Made by a program: the position numbers and the translations under genes | Notes under the pieces: model-generated | Databases searched by the model: none | The model's input: only the letters and a program-made list of their open reading frames with translations | What the model was told of the DNA's origin: nothing | Shown: positions 36,710-46,096 of the stretch, in pieces | How positions within the stretch are numbered: position 1 is the stretch's first letter | Layout of the letters: each line of letters begins with the position of its first letter | NCBI GenBank assembly: GCA_013001595.1 | Contig: JABDMH010000127.1 | Location: 62,001 to 126,000 of the forward strand | From: Saprospiraceae bacterium | Lineage (GTDB): Bacteria > Bacteroidota > Bacteroidia > Chitinophagales > Saprospiraceae | Direction: 5' to 3' | Length of the DNA: 64,000 nt

Positions 36710-38284
36710 ATGAATAAATCCATGAGATGTACGATCCTATTATCATCCATCATACTCCTGATAGGGTGTAATACTAGACCTGAAATCGAAAGTTTCGATC
36801 CTCCCAATATCGTCTTCATACTGGCGGATGACTTTGGGGTAGGTGATATTCAAGCTCACTATCCTGAAAACAAAATCCCTACACCTCATCTAGATCGTCT
36901 GGTAAGCCAAGGGATGAGTTTCAGCGATGCACACAGTGGTTCAGCCGTATGTACACCCACCCGCTACGGCTTACTTACGGGCCGCTACTGCTGGAGGACA
37001 CCGTTGCAGGAATGGGTACTGGCCTGCTATGAACCGCCCTTGATTCCAGCTGATGAACTTACCTTGCCTACTTTTTTGCAAAATCAAGGATATCAAACGG
37101 CATGCATTGGAAAGTGGCACTTGGGGTGGAATTGGCAGGGCGAAAAACAAAGCCGCATGGAGGAAGTACCCAATGTGTTGAAAAAGGAAAGGTGGATTTT
37201 TGACCAGCCCATACCCGAAGGACCCACCACTCGGGGTTTCGACTATTACTTCGGAACCCATGTGCCAAATTTTCCCCCATTTACTTTCATAGAAAATGAC
37301 CGCATTGTTACCCAACCAACCGATACCTATCACTACGATCCTGATGAGGGGGTGGTCATGCCCAAGACCTTCGATGGAGCCCCCATGGCTCCCAGCTGGA
37401 AATTCGATCAGATTCTCCCATCCATAACTAGTCGAGCTGTCGAATACATTCATCAGCAGGCAAAGCAGGAAGATCCATTTTTTCTCTATTTCTCCATGAC
37501 TTCTCCGCACGAGCCAGTGGTACCATCCCATCGGTTTAAAGGTAAAAGTGGCATTGCACCCATAGCAGATTTTGTAATGGAAACGGATTGGTCAGTAGGA
37601 CAAATAATGCAAGCCTTAGAAGATGCTGATGTTTTGCACAACACTTTGGTCATTTTTACGGCAGACAATGGCCATTCCGGCTATACGGGTTGGCAGGAAC
37701 TGATCGATGCAGGACATCTACCCAGCGGACCGTTCCGTGGCCACAAAGCAGATATTTGGGAAGGAGGTCATAGAGTTCCATTTGTGGTGCGTTGGCCTGA
37801 AAAGGTAGCAGCCGGTGGTAAGAATAGTAGCATGCTGTGCCTCACAGATGTCTTCGGCACCATCGCTGAATTGCTGGATGATGCCCTACCTGGTGATGCT
37901 GCTGAAGACAGTTTCAGCTTTTTAGCCGCGATGCTTGGCGAAGATGAACCTACACCACGGAAATCTATGGTCCATCATTCTGTTCATGGAGAGTTTGCCT
38001 ATCGACAGGGTCCCTGGAAATTGGTATTTCAAATGCCGACAGCACAGCGGACTACTTCCAGAGGAAAAGAAACCATTCGTAGACTTTATCACCTTGAAAA
38101 TGATGTGGCTGAAAAAATGGACGTGGCCTCGGAGCATCCGGACATTGTACAAAATATGACTGCGGCACTAGAAGCAATTGTAGATAATGGGAGAAGCACA
38201 CCGGGAAGGAAACTCACCAACGATGTATCAGTGGACTTCAGAACCATCCAGACACGCCGTTGGATGGCAGAGGCTCCTAGGTAA
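36710..38284 (+). CDS. Sulfatase (type I, arylsulfatase A-like)
   Basis: The 524-residue protein has a lipoprotein signal ending LLIGC (cysteine 20). The mature part opens with NIVFILADDFG, giving the metal aspartates near 40-41, and the formylglycine motif VCTPTR has cysteine 81. KWHLGW contains a conserved lysine-histidine pair and FTADNGHSG holds the later metal site. The length and motif spacing fit family S1 arylsulfatase-like members. It is divergent from the GH43/BNR-4/DUF1961 cluster and would remove sulfate esters from the same glycan. It is unrelated in detail to the sulfatase at 14875-16488. Confidence 0.9.
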   Translation: MNKSMRCTILLSSIILLIGCNTRPEIESFDPPNIVFILADDFGVGDIQAHYPENKIPTPHLDRLVSQGMSFSDAHSGSAVCTPTRYGLLTGRYCWRTPLQEWVLACYEPPLIPADELTLPTFLQNQGYQTACIGKWHLGWNWQGEKQSRMEEVPNVLKKERWIFDQPIPEGPTTRGFDYYFGTHVPNFPPFTFIENDRIVTQPTDTYHYDPDEGVVMPKTFDGAPMAPSWKFDQILPSITSRAVEYIHQQAKQEDPFFLYFSMTSPHEPVVPSHRFKGKSGIAPIADFVMETDWSVGQIMQALEDADVLHNTLVIFTADNGHSGYTGWQELIDAGHLPSGPFRGHKADIWEGGHRVPFVVRWPEKVAAGGKNSSMLCLTDVFGTIAELLDDALPGDAAEDSFSFLAAMLGEDEPTPRKSMVHHSVHGEFAYRQGPWKLVFQMPTAQRTTSRGKETIRRLYHLENDVAEKMDVASEHPDIVQNMTAALEAIVDNGRSTPGRKLTNDVSVDFRTIQTRRWMAEAPR

Positions 38285-38431
38285 ATCCAATCAAATTAAA
38301 TCGGCTAACACAGCGAACTCGTTAAATTAAATACTCCTTAGTCCAAAATGAATCGGATTATCTTTGCCTTTATGGCCCGTGTAATTCATTCTACCCACAA
38401 AGCTGCGATTGCTTGTAGATGGGTCTGGTAT

Positions 38432-40321
38432 ATGTCCGATCTCTTTAAATATAATTGGAGAGATCACTATTACCTGAAAAGGGTTTTTTGTGCACTGATT
38501 CTTATACTATCTGTCTCCACTAGTTTTGGCCAGGAATTAACCATACGCGAAACTGAAGATGCCCTAAAAAATCTATACGGAATCGAGAAGTTGCACGCGC
38601 TGAATAAGTTGACCAGGTTCTACCGAGTGGCTAATATTCGCAAGGCGATGCGTTATGGCAGGCAAGCCACCAATTTGGGAGAAAACATCCTGATTGAAAA
38701 CGATTCCAGCCTTACCACACCAGACCTCACTCCCTTAATTAAAGCTTATGTGCATTTAGGTCAAGTATATTTTGATCGCGAGAACTATTTTGAATCTCAG
38801 GAGCAATTCATGGCCGCTCAAACATTGGCAGACCAAACCGACAATGCAACCTACTCAAATGAAATCAATAGATATCTTGAGGATATAGAAGCCCTGGCAG
38901 AGCAAGGCAAGGTCAAGCAGAGCTTTTTATCCAAAACGCTGGGTGACCTAAATGTAGGTGCCCTGGTGAGTGATGCTTCGAAAGATGTAGCCATCCAATC
39001 CGAAATCAAACTAGGCCAGGCAAATGAACGTAAAGGAGAATTTCGCAAAGCAATTGAATATTACGAAAATGCGATCAATCGATTGAGGGATAAAGGCGAT
39101 CAGGAAGAGATTAATAACCTGCAGCTCAAGATCGCTGCACTATTGGATAGAATCAACCAACATGAAGAGGCTCAAGACTTTTTGGATAATGCCATTGCCG
39201 AATTGGAAGAGGAAGAGCAATTGACCACCCCGATTCCGAGTCTAGACACCACGCGCTTATTGCCACTGAAAGAAGTTCAGGTGAACATCCAGCAAGAGAA
39301 GAAAAACCTTAAAGATCTTGCCGATAGTTATGCTAAGGAAAAAGACTTTGAAAAGTCATTGGCCTATTATAAACTGTATCAAGAACTGTCTCTAAAAATG
39401 GAAGCAGATAGTTTACAACAGTCCGCTGAACAAAGTCAAAAAGTGCGCGAGATCCTCCTCCTAAAGCAACAAAAAAGAATTGCCGAACTAAATATTGAAG
39501 CAGTTGAACTTGAGAACGAAAAGCAAGTTCGATTACGCAACCAATTTATCCTTATTGCCGGCATCATACTATTAGGCACCATAGTCACCTTGTATTTTTA
39601 TTTGCAGAAGCGCCGCCAGCACAAGCAATTGGTCATTGCCTATCGAGACCTCAATAAGACCAAGGGAAAATTGGTCAACGCAGAGCAAAAAATAATAAAG
39701 CTTTTGCGACAGCAAGTATCGGGCGACGTAGCCCAGGAACTACTGTCAGAGGGTTCTACTAAAGATGGTGAACGGCGATTTGTGTGTATTATGTTTCTTG
39801 ATATTCGAGATTTTACGCCCATGGCAGAACGGCTGAGTCCCGAAGAATTGATTCATTATCAAAATGAAGTATTTGGATTCATGATTGATGTGGTGCAACA
39901 GCACCGCGGCAATATCAATCAACTGCTCGGCGATGGATTTATGGCCACTTTCGGTGCCCCACTATCACATGGCAATGATTGCCAAAACGCCTTTCTGGCA
40001 GCGAAGGAAATTTTGGAAGAAGTAAAAGAGCGTAGTGATGCCGGAATTATTCCGAAAACGAAAATCGGCATTGGATTGCATGCTGGCCTGGTAGTGACTG
40101 GCAATGTTGGTAATGAAGCCAGAAAGCAATACTCTGTGACCGGAAATCCGGTAATTATCGCCAGCCGGATTGAACAACTAAATAAGACTTACAAAAGTCA
40201 ATTGCTCATTAGCGAAGCCGTATATGATAAACTGGAGAAGCCCCTGCCAGTCGATATTCCATTTATGGAAGTAGATGTGAAGGGTCGTTCCAATCCGGTG
40301 AAGATTATGAAGATCGCTTAG
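38432..40321 (+). CDS. Membrane-anchored TPR/class III nucleotide cyclase
   Basis: An earlier ATG at 38348 keeps the frame open, but the ATG at 38432 fits better because a signal anchor (VFCALILILSVSTSFGQ) follows. An extracytoplasmic region of repeated helix pairs (TPR-like, to about residue 370 from this start) is followed by a transmembrane helix (FILIAGIILLGTIVTLYFYL) and a coiled coil. The cyclase domain has FLDIRDFTPMAERLSP, LLGDGFMATFGAP and VTGNPVIIASRIEQL, with the metal-binding aspartates in FLDIRDF and GDGFMATF. It would make cAMP or cGMP in response to a periplasmic signal. A nucleotide-recycling or repair gene (NnrE) follows after 16 bases. Confidence 0.82.
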   Translation: MSDLFKYNWRDHYYLKRVFCALILILSVSTSFGQELTIRETEDALKNLYGIEKLHALNKLTRFYRVANIRKAMRYGRQATNLGENILIENDSSLTTPDLTPLIKAYVHLGQVYFDRENYFESQEQFMAAQTLADQTDNATYSNEINRYLEDIEALAEQGKVKQSFLSKTLGDLNVGALVSDASKDVAIQSEIKLGQANERKGEFRKAIEYYENAINRLRDKGDQEEINNLQLKIAALLDRINQHEEAQDFLDNAIAELEEEEQLTTPIPSLDTTRLLPLKEVQVNIQQEKKNLKDLADSYAKEKDFEKSLAYYKLYQELSLKMEADSLQQSAEQSQKVREILLLKQQKRIAELNIEAVELENEKQVRLRNQFILIAGIILLGTIVTLYFYLQKRRQHKQLVIAYRDLNKTKGKLVNAEQKIIKLLRQQVSGDVAQELLSEGSTKDGERRFVCIMFLDIRDFTPMAERLSPEELIHYQNEVFGFMIDVVQQHRGNINQLLGDGFMATFGAPLSHGNDCQNAFLAAKEILEEVKERSDAGIIPKTKIGIGLHAGLVVTGNVGNEARKQYSVTGNPVIIASRIEQLNKTYKSQLLISEAVYDKLEKPLPVDIPFMEVDVKGRSNPVKIMKIA

Positions 40322-40337
40322 GGCCCACTTGGCAAGA

Positions 40338-41084
40338 ATGAACAACTACATCAAAGAAATTGAACAGGGATACCTTCAGATAGATACCGATCAGATGATC
40401 GAGGTAGATCGACTGATGATGAAAGAATATGGCATCGAATTGATCCAGATGATGGAAAATGCAGGAAGGTGCCTGGCCATTCTGGCACGAGAAAGGTTTT
40501 TTCAAGGTGATGCGGCAGGTAAAAAAATTGTCATCTTGGCTGGCACCGGCGGCAATGGTGGTGGCGCCCTAGTTTGTGCCAGACGATTGAGTAATTGGGG
40601 TGCAGACGTAGCAGTGTTTTTGACCAAAGCTGAAGATCAGCTGAACCCAGTTCCAACTCATCAGCTCAAAATTCTTCAACGCATGGCCGTCCCCATCAAG
40701 TCCGGAGAAGCAATGAGAAAAGCTACTCCAGCCGATCTGGTTATTGATGGCATCATTGGATATCGTATCAAAGGAGATCCATATGGAGTGCCAGCAGCCA
40801 TTATCTCCTGGGCCAATCAACAGTCTACGCCGATCCTTTCCTTGGATACTCCCTCCGGTCTGGACCTAACCTCTGGAAATCCACACCAACCCACCATCAA
40901 TGCAACCGCCACTTTAACGCTGGCGATGCCTAAAAAAGGACTGTTTACAAAACAAGCCAAAGCCCTTTTGGGCGAACTCTATTTGGGTGACATCTCTGTG
41001 CCACCCCAACTGTATGCCGAGCAGACCCTTCAGCTGCCTAATCAAAACATCTTCCGTCATTCCGATATTTTGCGTGTCTACTGA
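40338..41084 (+). CDS. nnrE: NAD(P)H-hydrate epimerase (YjeF N-terminal domain)
   Basis: The frame could start at a TTG at 40329, but the ATG at 40338 is the natural start (MNNYIKEIEQGY). The 248-residue protein has the YjeF N-terminal fold. The evidence is DRLMMKEYGIELIQMMENAG near the start, the glycine-rich phosphate loop GTGGNGGGALVCARRL, ADLVIDGIIGYRIKGDP and LDTPSGLDLTSG. The enzyme epimerises damaged NAD(P)HX so that a dehydratase can repair it. The C-terminal dehydratase domain of the full Nnr protein is missing, so this is a stand-alone epimerase. Stops of this gene and the convergent MDR reductase are 16 bases apart. Confidence 0.85.
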   Translation: MNNYIKEIEQGYLQIDTDQMIEVDRLMMKEYGIELIQMMENAGRCLAILARERFFQGDAAGKKIVILAGTGGNGGGALVCARRLSNWGADVAVFLTKAEDQLNPVPTHQLKILQRMAVPIKSGEAMRKATPADLVIDGIIGYRIKGDPYGVPAAIISWANQQSTPILSLDTPSGLDLTSGNPHQPTINATATLTLAMPKKGLFTKQAKALLGELYLGDISVPPQLYAEQTLQLPNQNIFRHSDILRVY

Positions 41085-41100
41085 CTTAGAAATCAATTGT

Positions 41101-42081
41101 TCACATGCTGAGCACAACATTACCCTTCTTACGCCCGCTGTCTACATATTGATGAGCCTCCCTCGCCTCGGTCAAGTGGTAAGTTCTATCGATGATCGTC
41201 CGAAGTTTTCCCCTTTGCAATAGATCCGTAAGCTCATTCAATAGGTCGCGAAGCTCAGCAATCGGCTTCAGTCCCGTAGCTGAAAATTTGGCCTTCTTCT
41301 TTTCGAAAAGACTACTCCACATCATTTGAAATAATAGCGACACACTCAATACGGGCGAAAGGAAGGTTCCTGTCGGAGCCAGTATATTCTTACTCTTAGC
41401 GTATGATAGCTTGCCCACGGTATCAAATATCACATCGAATTGCCTCGACAACTTCGTCGGATCCGTTTGGGTGTAATCAACCACATCGTCCGCCCCAAGT
41501 GACCGCACCAGATCAATATTATCTGTACTACATACACCCGTGACTTTTGCGCCCAAATGTTTCGCCAATTGCACAGCGGCGGTGCCAAGGCTACCTGATG
41601 CCCCATTGATCATCACCTGCTGGCCTGGTTTGACGTTAGCCATCTCTTTAAGAAAATTCCAGGAAGTAAGGGGGCCATCGCATACACTGGCAACTTGTTC
41701 ATGACTGAGATGGCTGGGTTTTCTAGCTAACACACCATCTTCAGATATACAGAGGAACTCTGCATTGGTGCCCGCCCCTAGCACAGATTCGCCAAATACT
41801 TCTTCTCCAATGCTACATTTCTCCACCCCTTTACCGGTCGCTATGACGACACCAGAAAATCCTGTGCCGGCAATGCGATGCTTAGGTTTGGTGAGCCCCA
41901 TAAATAACCTACCGAACCATGGTATGCCTTTGCGCATCATGGTGTCTGCAGCGGTGACACTGGCTGCTTTCACTTCAATCAATATTTCTCCCTGGTTCGG
42001 AATTGGCCTGGCAATTTCTTCCAGTTTCAATACATCGGGAGATCCATACCTGGTAATTGCGATTGCCTTCATCTTGCTCAT
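41101..42081 (-). CDS. MDR family NAD(P)-dependent quinone oxidoreductase-like enzyme
   Basis: The 326-residue protein fits the zinc-independent quinone reductase branch of the medium-chain dehydrogenase/reductase family. It has GEILIEVKAASVTAADTMM near residue 30, a Rossmann motif NGASGSLGTAAVQLAKHLGA near 158, and FDVIFDTVGK. No structural or catalytic zinc cysteine set is visible. It probably reduces quinones or enals with NADPH. The ATG three codons in is a possible alternative start. It is convergent with nnrE and 70 bases downstream of the cyclase-AraC fusion gene. Confidence 0.82.
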   Translation of the reverse strand: MSKMKAIAITRYGSPDVLKLEEIARPIPNQGEILIEVKAASVTAADTMMRKGIPWFGRLFMGLTKPKHRIAGTGFSGVVIATGKGVEKCSIGEEVFGESVLGAGTNAEFLCISEDGVLARKPSHLSHEQVASVCDGPLTSWNFLKEMANVKPGQQVMINGASGSLGTAAVQLAKHLGAKVTGVCSTDNIDLVRSLGADDVVDYTQTDPTKLSRQFDVIFDTVGKLSYAKSKNILAPTGTFLSPVLSVSLLFQMMWSSLFEKKKAKFSATGLKPIAELRDLLNELTDLLQRGKLRTIIDRTYHLTEAREAHQYVDSGRKKGNVVLSM

Positions 42082-42151
42082 ACTTTTTTGATTGTTGCAT
42101 CAAAATTAGCTGGCAAGTTGAGGCCAGTCGTTCGGATTTGAAAATCGGAAC

Positions 42152-44509
42152 TTATTTGGATGTCATTTCCTTCCAATATGCGCTCGGAGTGGTTCCCATC
42201 TCCTTCTTAAAATAGGTGTTGAAAACCGTCTTGGAATTAAAGCCGCTCTCATAAGCTAGTGCCAAGATGGTCAAATGTCGCTGAGTTGGATCATCAACTT
42301 TCTCTTTAAAGGTCGCTAGCCGGTAGGCATTGACAAAGTCAGAGAAGTTCTTGCCTACACCCTCATTCAGCAATTGTGACAAATGATTTGGAGGCATATC
42401 TAACATCTCTGCCAAGTCACGTAAACTAAGTTTGGGATTGAGGAATGGTTTGCTTTGCTCCATCAACCCCACCAACTCGACTTCGCGCTTACTTAGCTCC
42501 ACTGGGCTAAATAAGGGTTGCTGATACTTGCGATCTGACGCAAGAATCGATGGCTCCTGACCTAAAATCTGTTGCATCAGTTGCGGAAATTCAGGTCGTA
42601 CCCGAAGATTATTAAGCATGGGGTCGATATTTAGATATACCATCATTGGAAGTCGCGAAGCAATTCCCTTTTCGATGTACTGCAGTGACTTTTCCTGCTC
42701 ATCTAAAAGCGCATGAGCGAAAATTAAGAAGTGCAGCGCTCGACCCATCAAATCTGTTTCCAGCATGGCTTCCAGTTTTGAAACCCCCGCAAGAGCTTCC
42801 TCTCGATAGTTTGATACAGCATAGGCTAGGGTCATGCCACCAAGTCGTACCAGATCTCCCGTAATGTCGGGTGTGATCTGAGTGAAATGGGAAAGGCCAT
42901 CCTGCTTCTTGCCCATCATGAGCAAGGCTTGGCCATAGTATAAGATCGAAGCTGAAAAATCTCCTTTGAGATCCAAGGCACTATCAAAAGACTCGATGGC
43001 TGCATGGTAGTCTTCGGAACAATAGGAGATGAATCCCTTCAAATGATGGTTGATGGGTGAAAAGGGATCCAATTGAAAAGCCGTTTTTAAATAATTATCG
43101 GCTGCTGAAAATTTGCCTTCTGCGACCAAGGTAGATGCCATGCTCTGATAATATTCGACAGTAGGCCGCAATTCAAAAGACTTTTCCAGATGGCCATAGG
43201 TTTTCTGAAGATCCCATTCGTTCAGAAATGCCATATAGGATAAATTGAGCTGACATTCAGGAAGGTCTTCATCTAATTCAATCGCATGATCTAAATAAGG
43301 TTGCCCTTTCGAAAATGCCTCAGCAGCTGGCATCAATCCAATCGTCCCCAGCAAGGTATAAGCCAGATGTACGCCCAAATGGGCGAGCGCAAAATCAGGT
43401 TGGCGCTCAATAATGTCTTTGAGCATTGTAAGCCCCTTTTCTAAATCATGCTTGCCCATCTTCAAGATGTGATATCGGGCTTTGAGGTAATCTTTGTAGA
43501 CATCTAGCGATACATCCGGATGGCTGACCAGGTGATCACCTATATCAAAATGGCCTATGTGTTCACGTAATCTATCGGCAATGAGCAGACTTATTTCATC
43601 CTGCACAGCAAAAATATCATCGAGATCACGATCAAACGTCTCAGACCAAAAATGAAAATCATCAGCCACATCCACCAATTGTGCCGTGACGCGAATTTTA
43701 TTCGCAGACATCCTAATGCTGCCCTCCAAAACAGTGGACACATTTAAGGCCTTGCCAATCTCCGACAAGGGTTTATCATGATGCTTAAAATGGAAGGAAG
43801 ATGTTCTCGAAGTGACTTTCAGTTCTTTGATTTGGGCCAAGGCATTAATAATCTCCTCCGTCATTCCATCGCTGAAATATTCGTTATCCTTGGAGCTGCT
43901 CATATTTATAAATGGCAGCACTGCAATTGACTTGGTCGCTGAAGTCTTATCGAGCTCAAAAGCTTTTGGACTAGGAATCTTTATTCCCGGGTTGCTCACT
44001 GCAAACACTTCCATTGAGGCATTGACATTCTTCAATTCGACCTGACCCAGCAACGTCGTTGAAATATGAGATTGGTTGGTGATCTCCCGCTGTACCATTG
44101 CGGAGAGCAGAATGGTCCCTGGTTCAGCCAGATTTTCAATACGGGAGGCGACGTTGACACCATCGCCATACACTTCGGTGCCTTCAAACACAATGTCTCC
44201 CATGTGCAGTCCGATCCTGAGTGGCACCGGCTTATCTCTTTGTAGATCGCGTTGAATGGCAATGGCGCATTCCACCGCTTCCACTGCACTCTGGAACACA
44301 CTTAAGGTGCCATCGCCAAAGTATTGAATGATCTCTCCATGGTAGCGTGCATGGTGTTTCTTAAATGAATGGCGATGCCGGCTGCGGGCGGCAGAGGCCT
44401 CCTGTTCATCTTTCTGCATCAGTGCCGTATAACCCACGATATCCGTGAACATTATGGCTGCAATCCGTCTTCTTTTTAAATTTGGCACCCCCCTATGCTT
44501 TGCAATCAA
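42152..44509 (-). CDS. Cyclase-TolB-TPR-AraC fusion protein
   Basis: This 785-residue protein joins four parts. Residues 16-180 are a class III adenylate/guanylate cyclase domain (AAIMFTDIVGYTALMQ, YFGDGTLSVFQ, GDGVNVASRIENLA). Residues 200-340 form a TolB/FlgO-like segment (SIAVLPFINMSSSKDNEYFS, GSIRMSANKIRVTAQLVDV). Residues 350-660 are TPR-like helices. The C-terminal 120 residues are an AraC helix-turn-helix pair (LSLRDLAEMLDMPPNHLSQL, ILALAYESGFNSKTVFNTYF). No membrane segment is visible, so it is cytoplasmic and could couple nucleotide synthesis directly to DNA binding. The start is a TTG at 44509; a GTG at 44488 is also possible. A membrane protein gene lies 43 bases upstream. Confidence 0.85.
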   Translation of the reverse strand: MIAKHRGVPNLKRRRIAAIMFTDIVGYTALMQKDEQEASAARSRHRHSFKKHHARYHGEIIQYFGDGTLSVFQSAVEAVECAIAIQRDLQRDKPVPLRIGLHMGDIVFEGTEVYGDGVNVASRIENLAEPGTILLSAMVQREITNQSHISTTLLGQVELKNVNASMEVFAVSNPGIKIPSPKAFELDKTSATKSIAVLPFINMSSSKDNEYFSDGMTEEIINALAQIKELKVTSRTSSFHFKHHDKPLSEIGKALNVSTVLEGSIRMSANKIRVTAQLVDVADDFHFWSETFDRDLDDIFAVQDEISLLIADRLREHIGHFDIGDHLVSHPDVSLDVYKDYLKARYHILKMGKHDLEKGLTMLKDIIERQPDFALAHLGVHLAYTLLGTIGLMPAAEAFSKGQPYLDHAIELDEDLPECQLNLSYMAFLNEWDLQKTYGHLEKSFELRPTVEYYQSMASTLVAEGKFSAADNYLKTAFQLDPFSPINHHLKGFISYCSEDYHAAIESFDSALDLKGDFSASILYYGQALLMMGKKQDGLSHFTQITPDITGDLVRLGGMTLAYAVSNYREEALAGVSKLEAMLETDLMGRALHFLIFAHALLDEQEKSLQYIEKGIASRLPMMVYLNIDPMLNNLRVRPEFPQLMQQILGQEPSILASDRKYQQPLFSPVELSKREVELVGLMEQSKPFLNPKLSLRDLAEMLDMPPNHLSQLLNEGVGKNFSDFVNAYRLATFKEKVDDPTQRHLTILALAYESGFNSKTVFNTYFKKEMGTTPSAYWKEMTSK

Positions 44510-44552
44510 AAGTACGATGATCTGGATAGCAGATGGAAACAGTTGTAAACAA

Positions 44553-45215
44553 TTATCCTCTCGAAGGCGAAACTTGCCATCCCAAGTGCGCTCGATTGCG
44601 GGCCAGCACGATTAAGCTTACCCACACCACCCACCAAGCATCAAAAACAAAAGTGATCTTCTGCAGCATTGGGAGATAGTAGAACCCAATTTTTGTCTCA
44701 AAAATGAAAAACACGATGATGCTGAGGGTGTAGCAGACATAAGCCAGTCTCCTCAAACTTACCCGATCAGACCGCTGCACTTCTATGAAGAATGGAACGA
44801 GGGCCATGGTTCCCAAAATACCCGTGGCAGTAACAATATAATCATGATGAGGCGTATACATAAATACAAAAACGAACATCGTAAGCATGCCAAACCAACG
44901 GATCATTTGCGTCCTCCTATTCTGATGGTCAAAGATCTTGGGGAGGAGGTAGAAAAAAGAAATCATGGCAAAACTCAAGATGAGGTGCGATACGATGGCT
45001 AAAGGGCGACCAGTATTAACCACCCCGGTCGGGGTAGTGGGATTCATCACATCGCATAGGAAATTGTGAAAAAAACTGTAGCCCTGGTCCTGGGGGATGT
45101 TAATGGAACCTCCCGGATAATGCGATGCAGCAAAAGGAAAAACCATCAGATATAGGCCGAGTCCGACAATTGGGAACCAAGGATATACTATCAATAAATA
45201 CTTCCTAATCATCAC
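44553..45215 (-). CDS. Polytopic membrane protein, unknown
   Basis: The 220-residue protein has about six hydrophobic helices and a PxxxGVVNTGRP loop with two histidine-containing positions (HYPGG, YTPHHDYI). It is likely a cytoplasmic membrane protein. The pattern is loosely like DUF998-type membrane proteins but I do not claim the family. It sits 43 bases upstream of the cyclase-AraC fusion on the same strand, so the two are probably one transcription unit, and the membrane protein could sense something for the regulator. The divergent gene on the other side is the RbsD-like lipoprotein. Confidence 0.6.
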   Translation of the reverse strand: MMIRKYLLIVYPWFPIVGLGLYLMVFPFAASHYPGGSINIPQDQGYSFFHNFLCDVMNPTTPTGVVNTGRPLAIVSHLILSFAMISFFYLLPKIFDHQNRRTQMIRWFGMLTMFVFVFMYTPHHDYIVTATGILGTMALVPFFIEVQRSDRVSLRRLAYVCYTLSIIVFFIFETKIGFYYLPMLQKITFVFDAWWVVWVSLIVLARNRAHLGWQVSPSRG

Positions 45216-45372
45216 CTATATCCTAAAGGATTATTAATCTTTTGCCGTACATCTCCTCAATTTGCTTATCTATCTTCGATTTCTCTCTTTCCAATGTTGT
45301 GTGTTTAAAGCTAAAATCTAGACGCTAATTTATAAGATAAGAATAAGAAATGTCTTACCGTTAATAGCTGAT

Positions 45373-45387
45373 TTGTTGCGGCAACAA
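45373..45387. promoter_or_regulatory. 15-base palindrome, candidate operator
   Basis: TTGTTGC and GCAACAA flank a single G. The site lies in the 311-base gap between the divergent membrane-protein gene (starts 45215) and RbsD-like gene (starts 45527). A perfect, centred palindrome in such a gap is a typical repressor site. The cognate regulator could be the AraC-type fusion, but this is not shown by sequence. Confidence 0.45.
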
Positions 45388-45526
45388 CCCTGTACAAAAG
45401 TATCCTTCAAACCATAGATTTTGAGATGTGCGCACAATACCTGAACTTAACTTAGATTTAGACAATCTGTTCAAAGAAATTCGACAAGGTCTTTACTCTG
45501 ATTTTATAATCTTGAAAAACGTTCAT

Positions 45527-46096
45527 ATGAGAAGCATCTTTACCTTCCTAATTACTTCATTGGTACTTGCTTCTTGTGCTGAGGACCAAAATGAATCGAT
45601 CATAATTACAGAACCAACAATCGAGCCTTGGAGCTCTGTTTTGGATGAACAAATCAAGTTGCTTGGTCACCGCAATTGGATCGTGGTGGTTGATGAAGCC
45701 TATCCATTGCAAAGTAGTCCCGGAATCATCACCATACTCAGCGACAAGGATCACTTAGAGACCATTACGCATGTGTTGAATATCATCCAAAAGCAGCACC
45801 ACATTGCGCCTACAGTTTATCTAGACAAAGAGATCGATTTCGTTGAAGAATCCTCTGCTGCTGGCATCACGGCATTTAGGAATGAACTGCACAATTTGAC
45901 AGGAGTTCTTACATCATACAAAATGCTTCATGAAGACATCATTGCAACGCTAGATAAGGCATCGCAACAATTTAGTGTACTTATCATCAAGACAGACTTC
46001 ACCATACCCTATACTTCGGTATTTTTTGAGCTGGGCTGCAAGTACTGGAATGCTGAACTAGAGGAAGAATTGCGAAATAGGATGCCTGATTCCTGA
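45527..46096 (+). CDS. RbsD/FucU-like lipoprotein
   Basis: A GTG at 45428 also opens this frame, but the ATG at 45527 gives a clean lipoprotein signal (MRSIFTFLITSLVLASC), so I use it (189 residues). The mature part has the RbsD/FucU mutarotase pattern: LLGHRNWIVVVDEAYPLQ, matching the LGHTDxLVVxDAGLP of the family, and a C-terminal IKTDFTIPYTSVFFELGC, matching the family RTGExTPYANxxLxxGV. Family members are cytoplasmic sugar mutarotases that interconvert anomers of ribose or fucose. A lipid-anchored version is unusual. The Thr-Asp-Phe replacement of the usual TGE may affect activity. A secreted GH29 fucosidase is encoded at 18666. Confidence 0.6.
   Translation: MRSIFTFLITSLVLASCAEDQNESIIITEPTIEPWSSVLDEQIKLLGHRNWIVVVDEAYPLQSSPGIITILSDKDHLETITHVLNIIQKQHHIAPTVYLDKEIDFVEESSAAGITAFRNELHNLTGVLTSYKMLHEDIIATLDKASQQFSVLIIKTDFTIPYTSVFFELGCKYWNAELEEELRNRMPDS

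Noticed and set aside
36971-37531. 186-aa open frame antisense to the sulfatase gene
   Set aside because: It lies wholly inside a well-supported sulfatase on the other strand and has no family motif.
42152-44509. Reading the cyclase-AraC gene as a two-component system
   Set aside because: No histidine kinase or receiver domain motif is present; the domains are cyclase, TolB-like, TPR and AraC.
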